NCBI GenBank assembly: GCA_021801945.1
Contig: JAKABE010000152.1
Location: forward strand, 1 to 7,397
Source of the DNA: Acidobacteriota bacterium
GTDB lineage: Bacteria; Acidobacteriota; Terriglobia; Terriglobales; Acidobacteriaceae
DNA: 7,397 bases
Reading direction: 5' to 3'
Of this stretch, positions 1 to 5,525 are shown one piece after another (position 1 is the stretch's first letter; the number at the start of each line of letters is the position of its first letter). Position numbers and translations under genes: made by a program. The notes under the pieces are model-generated. The model ran no database searches. It saw only the letters and a program-made list of their open reading frames with translations, and was not told where the DNA came from.

Positions 1-983
1 TCGGTGCGCATGTAAGTGATCAGGCCGGTCGTGCCCTCGGCGCCGATCTCCACGCCTTCGTAGAGCCGTTGTGCCACGCCCATGGTGCGCCGCACGCTGA
101 AGCCCAACTTGTTGGCGGCGTCGCGCTGCAACTGGCTGGTGATGAAAGGTGGCAGCGGCCGGCGCTGCTTCTCCGTTGATTGCGAGGATGCCAAGCGCCA
201 CTCCGCGCCTTCCAGGGCAGCCAGCACCTCGTCCATTGCGTCTTTGTTGGGCAGAGCCCCGGAGATAAACTGCTCCTTCCCATCTTTGTCTTTCCCTGTC
301 GCCACCCGCGTTGGCTCGCCACCAACGCCAACAAATTTCGCCTTGAATTGTTTGTCCTGCAGACGGTCTGGGTGCAGCAGGGCATCAAGCGTCCAATATT
401 CCACGGGCTCAAAGGCGCGGATCTCGCGCTCCCGTTCCACAATGAGGCGCAACGCCACCGTCTGCACGCGGCCGGCCGAGAGCCCGCGCCGCACCTTATC
501 CCATAGCAGAGGTGAAATCTGGTATCCCACCAGCCGGTCCAGAACCCGCCGGGTCTGCTGCGCGTACACCAGGTTGCGATCGATGTCGCGCGCATGCTGG
601 AAGGCGTCTTGCACGGCCTTCTTGGTGATTTCGTTGAAGGTTACACGGCGGATCTTCTTCCATTCCTTGGCATTGGTCCCGAGCTGCAGCGCGAGATGGT
701 ACGCAATTGCCTCGCCTTCGCGGTCCGGGTCAGGCGCCAGATAAATCTCATCCGCCTTCGCACCCGCCTTCCGCAGTTGCTCCACGACCTTCTCTTTGCC
801 CGGCGCCACTACCAGTTCCGGCTCGAAGCTCCGCTTCTCCAGTTCCACGCCGATATCGTTCTTCGGCAGGTCCATGATGTGGCCGACGGAGGCGCGCACA
901 TCGAAACCCGCACCCAGATATTTCTCGATCGTCTTGGCCTTAGCTGGGGATTCGACGATCACTAGTGATTTGCTCATTGCCAT
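1..983 (-). CDS. topA: DNA topoisomerase I, N-terminal part (3' end off the left edge)
   Basis: Type IA topoisomerase that relaxes negatively supercoiled DNA by cutting one strand through a 5'-phosphotyrosine link. The minus strand gives 327 full codons with no stop before the edge. The Toprim domain starts with LVIVESPAKAKTIEKYLG (residues 7-24, metal-binding Glu11) and has the acidic triad in PDPDREGEA (Asp85, Asp87, Glu89). The strand-binding helix motif SAGRVQTVALRLIVERE lies at 169-185 and LPPFITSQLQRDA at 277-289. The visible part ends in GLITYMRT, where Tyr324 matches the catalytic tyrosine (Tyr319 in E. coli), so the rest of the core and any C-terminal zinc-ribbon domains are outside the window. 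I chose ATG 983-981 because AAGAAGG lies about 12 bases upstream; a second ATG two codons later is possible. It follows dprA on the same strand after 426 bp and so probably has its own promoter. The identification is firm. Confidence 0.97.
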   Translation of the reverse strand, partial: MAMSKSLVIVESPAKAKTIEKYLGAGFDVRASVGHIMDLPKNDIGVELEKRSFEPELVVAPGKEKVVEQLRKAGAKADEIYLAPDPDREGEAIAYHLALQLGTNAKEWKKIRRVTFNEITKKAVQDAFQHARDIDRNLVYAQQTRRVLDRLVGYQISPLLWDKVRRGLSAGRVQTVALRLIVEREREIRAFEPVEYWTLDALLHPDRLQDKQFKAKFVGVGGEPTRVATGKDKDGKEQFISGALPNKDAMDEVLAALEGAEWRLASSQSTEKQRRPLPPFITSQLQRDAANKLGFSVRRTMGVAQRLYEGVEIGAEGTTGLITYMRT

Positions 984-1152
984 CTTCGATTCCAAACCTT
1001 CTTTACCCTGTCAATTCTCTTGGACTCGCAAACGGAATTTCCGCTATCTTGCCGCGTCAGCCAAATTCCGCCTGCATCCCTGTCCGTTCTCCTTAACGAG
1101 AAAAAGGAGCCACAAGAGTTGCACGCTATCACGGAAGACCACTTGGTTTCCA

Positions 1153-1182
1153 CCTGCGGAATCTTCTTTCTTCATCCGCAGG
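1153..1182. repeat. 8-bp perfect inverted repeat in the dprA-topA spacer
   Basis: CCTGCGGA (1153-1160) and its exact complement TCCGCAGG (1175-1182) are separated by a 14-base pyrimidine-rich loop. Neither strand has a run of T directly after the stem, so it is not a typical intrinsic terminator. It could be a protein-binding site or a 5'-UTR hairpin of topA on the minus strand. No function can be assigned. Confidence 0.45.
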
Positions 1183-1284
1183 CTGTGTATGTGGCCGAAA
1201 CAAAAGCCCCTGGCCGCTCAGATGGCCCCTGTAAAAAATTCAACGCCGACACACCGGAAATAGCTGTGTATTGCTTTCCGTCTA

Positions 1285-1316
1285 TTCAAGGAGAAACCGC
1301 TTCAAGGAGAAACCGC
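1285..1316. repeat. Perfect tandem duplication of a 16-bp unit
   Basis: TTCAAGGAGAAACCGC occurs twice in direct succession (1285-1300 and 1301-1316) with no mismatch. The third copy breaks off after about four bases. It lies in non-coding sequence between dprA and topA. A perfect pair suggests a recent duplication, for example by slippage, or a doubled binding site. No gene is disturbed by it. Confidence 0.85.
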
Positions 1317-1379
1317 TCAACAATCTCCCCTGTGGGGAAGTAGCGCTTCGACAACGCATTTCTCTCTGGCGCGGGCCGT

Positions 1380-1400
1380 GCGGGAAGCACAATCTCCCGC
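1380..1400 (-). terminator. Weak hairpin just downstream of dprA
   Basis: On the minus strand, about 10 bases after the dprA stop, GCGGGA and TCCCGC form a 6-bp stem around a 9-base loop. The position suits a dprA terminator or transcript end. There is no U-tract after it, so an intrinsic terminator is doubtful; it may only stabilise the 3' end or be chance. Confidence 0.25.
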
Positions 1401-1409
1401 AGAGCTGCC

Positions 1410-2660
1410 CTACAGCGTCCGCACATAGTTCTTTCCCGGTAAGCTGCGCACGCGCCCTGTCATCTCCAATTCAAAGAGGGCCGTAAAAACTTCTGAGGAG
1501 GTCAATTGCGTCTCCAGGAGGTCCAGAATTTCGTCGATCTGCAAGCTCTCGTCGGTACGCAGAACCTCCAACACCATGGCCTCCTCGGGACGGAGTACGG
1601 GATCAGGCAATAAAGATGCGCCATTTGCCGATTTGGATGCAGAGGTCGCCTCGGCTTCCAGTTCCAGCCTCACCTCCGAGGGCAGATCCTCCCACACATC
1701 TTCCCAGGTGGCCACCAACTTGGCGCCCTGCTTAATCAACGTGTTGGGCGTCCATGAGCCCTTGCTGGTCACGTTGCCGGGCACCGCAAACAGATCGCGG
1801 TTCTGCTCCGCAGCGCACCGGGCGGTCACGCGCGTGCCCGAGTTTTCGCCAGCTTCCACCACCAGCACGGCGACGCTCAGACCACTCAAGATCCGGTTGC
1901 GGCGGGGAAAGTTCTGCGGCGCCGGAAAGGTGCCCATTGGCACCTCGCTCACAATGGTACCGCCCATATCCAGGATGTCTTCGGCAAGTTTCTTGTTCTC
2001 CTTGGGATACACCACGTCAATGCCCGTGCCCCATACGGCCACGGTGGGCATGCGTGCCGCCAAAGCTCCCTTATGCGCGCAAGTGTCGATTCCGCGAGCC
2101 ATTCCGCTGATGATCAACAGCCGCCTCGCCGCCAGGTCGCGGGCCAGCATCTCCGCCACGCCTGTCCCGTAGGGTGTAGGATGTCGCGTACCCACCACGG
2201 CGATCCCAGGCCTGCTCAGCATGCGCGCATCTCCGCGCACCCACAGCACCGGTGGCGGGTCATAGATCTCCTTCAGACGTTCCGGATACTCCGGGCACTG
2301 AAAACTGACCAGTCGGCCGCCTAATGCCTCTACCTGCGCCCACTCGGCCTCGGCTGCCGTACGGGCCTTGCCGTCAAAGATAAACTGCGCCGCCGCGGCT
2401 GGAAATTTCAGGCCTTCGAGCGCCGTCAGTGACAGCGAGAAGATCCCGCTTGCTGCTCCCAGTTCCTGCACCGCGTCCAAAATCCGTTTTGGGCCCAGTC
2501 CTGGCGCCAGTGCCAGGGCCAGCCATGCCAGCCGCTTTTCCTCGATTTTCGGCGCGGACGGTGCTGTAGCGCTTTCGGTTTCTGCCGTCACCACGCCGTT
2601 CTTTCCATTTGGAATTCGCACATTCTTCTTTTCCTCACCGGAAATGAAATCTGATTCCAA
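1410..2660 (-). CDS. dprA: DNA processing protein DprA (Smf)
   Basis: DprA binds incoming single-stranded DNA and loads RecA on it during natural transformation. Many non-competent bacteria keep it too. The product is about 416 residues. A helix-hairpin-helix-like region lies around 45-90 (LAPGLGPKRIL). The Rossmann-fold core follows: GTRHPTPYG (157-165), SGMARGIDTCAH (185-196), YPKENKKL (218-225), SEVPMGT (238-244), PRRNRILSGLS (252-262), VVEAGENSGTRVTA (267-280), AVPGN (292-296) and NTLIKQGA (306-313). A winged-helix DprA domain occupies roughly 357-415, ending NYVRTL, so the protein is a full three-part DprA. The first start in the frame is TTG (2660-2658), directly after an in-frame TGA and with a poor ribosome site. 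GTG at 2621-2619 is a plausible alternative, with GGTGAGG upstream, and would drop 13 residues. The first ~40 residues are polar and probably disordered. It is divergent from mqnA and upstream of topA. Identity is firm, the start is not. Confidence 0.96.
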   Translation of the reverse strand: MESDFISGEEKKNVRIPNGKNGVVTAETESATAPSAPKIEEKRLAWLALALAPGLGPKRILDAVQELGAASGIFSLSLTALEGLKFPAAAAQFIFDGKARTAAEAEWAQVEALGGRLVSFQCPEYPERLKEIYDPPPVLWVRGDARMLSRPGIAVVGTRHPTPYGTGVAEMLARDLAARRLLIISGMARGIDTCAHKGALAARMPTVAVWGTGIDVVYPKENKKLAEDILDMGGTIVSEVPMGTFPAPQNFPRRNRILSGLSVAVLVVEAGENSGTRVTARCAAEQNRDLFAVPGNVTSKGSWTPNTLIKQGAKLVATWEDVWEDLPSEVRLELEAEATSASKSANGASLLPDPVLRPEEAMVLEVLRTDESLQIDEILDLLETQLTSSEVFTALFELEMTGRVRSLPGKNYVRTL

Positions 2661-2768
2661 GGGGGTTTCCGCTCACGTTAATCCGCCCTGCACCGCCTGT
2701 CAAGATGGGTCTGTTGCCGGGCGATGCGCAGCGCGTATCTTTGCCAGGGGGTTGATAGTCTAATTAAT
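2661..2768. promoter_or_regulatory. Shared upstream region of divergent dprA and mqnA
   Basis: These 108 bases separate the dprA start (minus) from the mqnA start (plus), so the promoters of both genes should lie here or reach into the coding ends. The last 20 bases before mqnA are AT-rich (TTGATAGTCTAATTAAT), unlike the GC-rich surroundings, and could hold a -10-like element and a very short leader. I see no clear paired -35/-10 boxes and no operator-like palindrome. The exact boxes are left uncalled. Confidence 0.4.
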
Positions 2769-3638
2769 ATGACTCCTGCATCCGATCCGCGCCTGCGCAT
2801 TGCCGCCATCGGCTTCCTCAACCCCGCACCCCTGATGTGGGATTTCGAGCATCCGCCTCTGGATGACGTGCTTGCCCGGCGCTATCGCATCGACCGTATG
2901 ACGCCATCCGAGTGCGCTGCCCGCCTGGCTTCGAGTGAAGCGGACATCGGCCTCATTCCCATTGCGGCCCTGCCCGCTAACCCCGGCCTGCGGATCCTGC
3001 CCGGCTGCACCATCGCGTCCAAGGATCGCATCCCCTCCCTTCTTCTGGTTCGTCGCGCCGCGCAACCCCTTGTCGCGTTACGCTCGGTTGCCGCCGACAC
3101 CGCAAGCCGCACCACCCTGGCCTACACCCGCATTCTTTTCCACAAATGGGGCAACCCGGATGTCACATTCATCCCCCACGCCGCAGACCTGGACCTCATG
3201 CTTGAGCGCGCTGAGGCGGCCATCGTCATCGGCGACCCCGCCTTACTGGCCCTGGAGGAGCGGTCCAATCGCTTCGAGCGTACGGGGGAAGAGCTCGTGT
3301 ACCACGATCTGGCCCACGAGTGGCGATCCCTCACCGGTCTGCCTTTCATCTCCGCGGTCTGGGGCATGGCATGCAGCAATCCTTCGGACGAGAGTGTTAC
3401 CCAGGACTTTCTCCGCTCCCGCGACCACGGTCTGCAGAACATCGAGGCTTTGGTTGCCGAGTGGTCGGCGCGTCTTCCTATCCCCGAGAGCACCATCCGC
3501 ACGTACCTGACTGCAAATATCCACTACGTTCTTGACGAGGAGTGTCTGGAGGGCATGCGTTGCTTCTATCGCATGGCCGCTGAAACCGGTGTGCTGCCGT
3601 CTTATGACCTGCCTCTAGAAGCGTTGGCAGCACGTTGA
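2769..3638 (+). CDS. mqnA: Chorismate dehydratase MqnA, futalosine menaquinone pathway
   Basis: MqnA removes water from chorismate to give 3-[(1-carboxyvinyl)oxy]benzoate, the first step of the futalosine route to menaquinone in the cytoplasm. The product is 289 residues and has the periplasmic-binding-protein-like fold expected of the family. Visible family features are IGFLNPAPL (14-22), EADIGLIPIAAL (57-68), the PGLRILPG and IASK segment (72-85), ASRTT (112-116), IGDPAL (154-159) and HEWRSLTGLPFISAVWG (183-199). The last run and the SRT motif fit MqnA better than its paralogue MqnD. I chose ATG 2769 because it leaves eight residues before the conserved LRIAAIG strand. An upstream in-frame ATG at 2724 would add 15 unconserved residues. 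Neither start has a good Shine-Dalgarno; AGGGGG sits about 16 bases before 2769. No mqnB, C, D or E lies beside it in this window. Confidence 0.93.
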   Translation: MTPASDPRLRIAAIGFLNPAPLMWDFEHPPLDDVLARRYRIDRMTPSECAARLASSEADIGLIPIAALPANPGLRILPGCTIASKDRIPSLLLVRRAAQPLVALRSVAADTASRTTLAYTRILFHKWGNPDVTFIPHAADLDLMLERAEAAIVIGDPALLALEERSNRFERTGEELVYHDLAHEWRSLTGLPFISAVWGMACSNPSDESVTQDFLRSRDHGLQNIEALVAEWSARLPIPESTIRTYLTANIHYVLDEECLEGMRCFYRMAAETGVLPSYDLPLEALAAR

Positions 3639-3836
3639 CTGCTCAAGCGCCGGGCAGGCTCGCGTGCCGAGCGGTTACCCTTGGATATGCGTCTACACAG
3701 GCAGCACGTCCGTGCGTGTTGAATCTATTCTCAGGACAGCTCGCTGCCGTGGTGAAGTTCGGTTGCAGGGGATCCGGCAGACGATGAGCTTGGCAGCGGT
3801 ACTCCGGGCAAGGAGAGAGCAGATGAGGCAGGACTC
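3639..3836. other. Spacer between mqnA and the lipoprotein gene
   Basis: These 198 bases hold no domain-bearing frame. A 5-bp stem with a 5-base loop (GCTCG at 3658-3662, CGAGC at 3668-3672) follows the mqnA stop by about 20 bases but lacks a T-run. A small GCAC/GTGC hairpin (3704-3715) is followed by the more AT-rich TTGAATCTATTCT, also not a convincing terminator. The right end carries the strong AAGGAG ribosome site and mini-ORF described separately. A promoter for the lipoprotein probably lies here but cannot be pinned down. Confidence 0.5.
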
Positions 3837-3840
3837 ATGA
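3810..3840 (+). promoter_or_regulatory. Strong Shine-Dalgarno and 5-codon mini-ORF overlapping the lipoprotein start
   Basis: AAGGAG (3810-3815) sits 7 bases before an ATG (3823), the best ribosome site seen in the window. That ATG opens only M-R-Q-D-S and then TGA (3838-3840), which overlaps the ATG of the lipoprotein frame (3837-3839) as ATGA. Either ribosomes finish this leader and restart at ATG 3837 by translational coupling, or the arrangement records a frameshift near the 5' end of the gene. ATG 3837 itself has only a weak GAGG-like site just upstream. Confidence 0.5.
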
Positions 3841-5159
3841 CCTTCGGAGAGTGGGCACAACAGTTTTCCAGTTGCCGCAAGACAAAGCCGCAATTGCTGC
3901 TGGGCTTTTTTCCAGGGAAGACGCCATCCGGCGCCGGGGATACCTCGCCAAGATCTCCAAGTGCGAACTGGGAAAGCACACTAACGCTTTTACTGGTGGT
4001 TGCTGCGTTCCTGGCCGGGTGCGGAAATTTTTGGCAAGCGCCTAGCGGGTCGGGTAGCAACAACAATAACAATAACAATAATGGCGGCGGTACCACCGCT
4101 TCGAGTGGCACCTTTTATATCCTGAACAACGGAGTGACACCGCAGATCGTGGGCGAATCGATCGTCTCAGGCCAGCTTACCGCGATCTCGGGTAGTCCCT
4201 GGCCACTGCCCGAACCGCCCTATTCCATGGCGATCAGTCCTAACGGAAATTATCTCTATGTGAGTACACAGGCGGGCGTTTACACATATCCCATCTCGGC
4301 GGGCTCGCTCGGGGCCGGCGGCCAAGTTACCTCGGACACTACCGCTCTTGCTATTCAAGTGGATCCGAGTGGCAACTGGCTGATTGAGGCTCTCCAAACG
4401 ACGGACGGCGTCACGTTGGCTGCCGTTCCCATCAGTCCCTCCTCGGGCGCCCTTGATGGTACTGAGGTGACATCCACATATTCGGTCAACAACGGCTCCG
4501 TGCAGCAGGGGCAGATCGCGATTTCGTCCGATGACAAGAATGTGTTTGTCGCCCTGGGGGCAGGTGGGGCGATTGTGGTTCCCTTCAACGCCAAAGCCGC
4601 GGCGGGAGTAGTCCCCTTCGGCATAAACGGGACGGTGATTCCGGTTACCAACGCCAGTGGCTCCGTTCTCTCCGTGGCCGTGGACCCCGCCACTCGGCTG
4701 TTTTATGTGGGGGAGACGCTGGCCAACTCCGCGGGCAATTCCGGGGGCTTGTTCGCGTTCAATTACAGCTCTCTGGGCTCGTCCAAGCTCACCCAGGCTA
4801 CCGGCTCACCCATAGCCAGCGCCGGCTTGGCGCCCAACTTCATCCTGCCTAACAGCAATGGTGGTTACGTGTATGTGGGCAATGGCCAGGGCATCAGCTC
4901 AGCGGGGAATATCACCGGATTTTCGATAACGACGAGCGGCACAGCGCATACCATCGTGTCGGATGGCACCGTTGCGGCGGGCCAGCAGCCTTCAGGCCTG
5001 GCCGAGGACTCGTCCGGCACCTTCCTGCTGGGGGTGAATTCGCTGGGCAGCCCCTACTTCAATGCCTACACCTTCTCGAGCACTGTCGCGGGCCAGTTGA
5101 CTTCCCAGATCACGGCCAATACCGGCTCCGCGCCCATTGCAGTCGTCGCTGCTCCGTAG
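3837..5159 (+). CDS. Seven-phase beta-propeller lipoprotein (YncE/lactonase-like fold)
   Basis: Probable envelope lipoprotein of unknown ligand or activity. The hydrophobic stretch LTLLLVVAAFLAGC (49-62) ends in a lipobox with Cys62 as the likely lipidated residue. A short linker with eight consecutive Asn (75-82) and GGG follows. The rest (about 92-440) repeats a blade motif of the type hydrophobic-x-PxG-x-LYV seven times: SMAISPNGNYLYVS (130-143), IQVDPSGNWLIE (173-184), IAISSDDKNVFVA (227-239), VAVDPATRLFYVG (280-292), FILPNSNGGYVYVG (335-348), GLAEDSSGTFLLGV (387-400) and a terminal PIAVVAAP (433-440). That count fits a seven-bladed propeller such as the YncE or 6-phosphogluconolactonase-like groups. 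Catalytic residues cannot be named, so I do not call it an enzyme. The n-region before the hydrophobic core is about 48 residues long and little charged, unusual for a signal peptide, so the start is doubtful; TTG 3894 is the only later in-frame candidate before the core. It converges with gyrA. Confidence 0.85.
   Translation: MTFGEWAQQFSSCRKTKPQLLLGFFPGKTPSGAGDTSPRSPSANWESTLTLLLVVAAFLAGCGNFWQAPSGSGSNNNNNNNNGGGTTASSGTFYILNNGVTPQIVGESIVSGQLTAISGSPWPLPEPPYSMAISPNGNYLYVSTQAGVYTYPISAGSLGAGGQVTSDTTALAIQVDPSGNWLIEALQTTDGVTLAAVPISPSSGALDGTEVTSTYSVNNGSVQQGQIAISSDDKNVFVALGAGGAIVVPFNAKAAAGVVPFGINGTVIPVTNASGSVLSVAVDPATRLFYVGETLANSAGNSGGLFAFNYSSLGSSKLTQATGSPIASAGLAPNFILPNSNGGYVYVGNGQGISSAGNITGFSITTSGTAHTIVSDGTVAAGQQPSGLAEDSSGTFLLGVNSLGSPYFNAYTFSSTVAGQLTSQITANTGSAPIAVVAAP
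4059..4082 (+). repeat. AAC/AAT trinucleotide run encoding eight Asn
   Basis: Eight Asn codons in the order AAC AAC AAT AAC AAT AAC AAT AAT form a low-complexity tract just after the lipobox cysteine. It codes for a flexible linker between the lipid anchor and the propeller. Slippage here would change linker length in whole codons and would not break the frame. Confidence 0.9.
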
Positions 5160-5169
5160 GGACCGGAGC
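5151..5169 (+). terminator. GC-rich hairpin spanning the lipoprotein stop codon
   Basis: GCTCCG (5151-5156) and CGGAGC (5164-5169) form a perfect 6-bp stem around a 7-base loop that contains the TAG stop. A second possible stem, TGGAG/CTCCA (5179-5183 with 5196-5200), follows shortly. Neither is followed by a T-run, so this is at best a weak or factor-assisted transcript end. Confidence 0.3.
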
Positions 5170-5525
5170 GATCTGGCTTGGAGGCTTCCTTCCGGCTCCA
5201 GAATCTGGACGGGGGAGTATCCGTCACCACGCGGAGTCTAGAGGTCACCAACGTAAATCGTTGTAAAACCAACAGAATCGTGCACTTGAAGATTGGCTCA
5301 GAGCTGGCGGCCGGAAGCTATGGAGTAGTGGCCAAGCACCCCACGTCGCACTTTTGAAATCCGAGGACACGGCGACCGACTGCCATCGCGGTTCTCCGAT
5401 TAGTGCAGAGTGAGGCGCAAGCTCGGCGTGGCGTTTTCTCAAGGAAACGCCACATTGCACATCCCTCAGCACTCCACAGGAATCAGAGAACCGCCATAGC
5501 CCGCACTGGCTGCTGCTGACTGTTC
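5160..5525. other. Convergent spacer between the lipoprotein gene and gyrA
   Basis: These 366 bp lie between two genes that point at each other. A 75-codon frame on the minus strand (5472-5245) runs through it, but it has no known domain, sits largely on the inverted-repeat element and looks non-coding. Small stems occur at the left end, including CAACG/CGTTG with a TAAAT loop (5249-5263). The right third is taken by the foldback element at 5381-5500. Transcription from both sides should end in this region. Confidence 0.6.
5381..5500. repeat. About 120-bp imperfect foldback (inverted-repeat) element
   Basis: The outer arms pair 5388-5401 (GCGGTTCTCCGATT) with 5481-5494 (AATCAGAGAACCGC) at 13 of 14 positions. 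The one mismatch becomes a G-U pair in minus-strand RNA. Further inward GTGCA (5403-5407) can pair with TGCAC (5456-5460), or TGAGG (5411-5415) with CCTCA (5464-5468). The centre is a strong hairpin: GTGGCGTTT (5428-5436) with AAACGCCAC (5445-5453), extended on the plus strand by a U-G and a C-G pair to a tetraloop. The whole could be a bidirectional transcript end between the two convergent genes, an intergenic repeat of the REP or MITE kind, or a structured RNA. There is no T-run after the stems. No transposase or target duplication is evident. Confidence 0.65.

Larger units (their letters stand above)
984..1409. other. Spacer between dprA and topA, no credible gene
   Basis: This stretch of 426 bp separates dprA from topA, both read on the minus strand. 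Open frames exist on the plus strand, but their translations have no recognisable domain, and they run antisense to the expected dprA-to-topA transcription. It is less GC-rich than the flanking genes. It contains a 16-bp tandem duplication, an 8-bp perfect inverted repeat and a small hairpin just after dprA, listed separately. A TTGACA hexamer on the minus strand (1014-1009) has no good -10 box at the right distance (AATCGA at 991-986), so I do not call a promoter. Control elements for topA probably lie here, but none can be fixed from sequence alone. Confidence 0.7.

Noticed and set aside
992..1014. Sigma-70 promoter for topA from the TTGACA at 1014-1009
   Set aside because: At 17 bases spacing the -10 position reads AATCGA, a poor match, so a promoter is not supported.
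796..1343. Plus-strand open frames reaching from topA into the dprA-topA spacer
   Set aside because: They have no recognisable domain, run antisense to topA over part of their length, and lack ribosome sites; they are shadows or chance frames.
5245..5472. A 75-codon minus-strand frame downstream of gyrA as a small gene
   Set aside because: Its 5' part lies on the inverted-repeat element and its translation resembles no family; it is better explained as non-coding.
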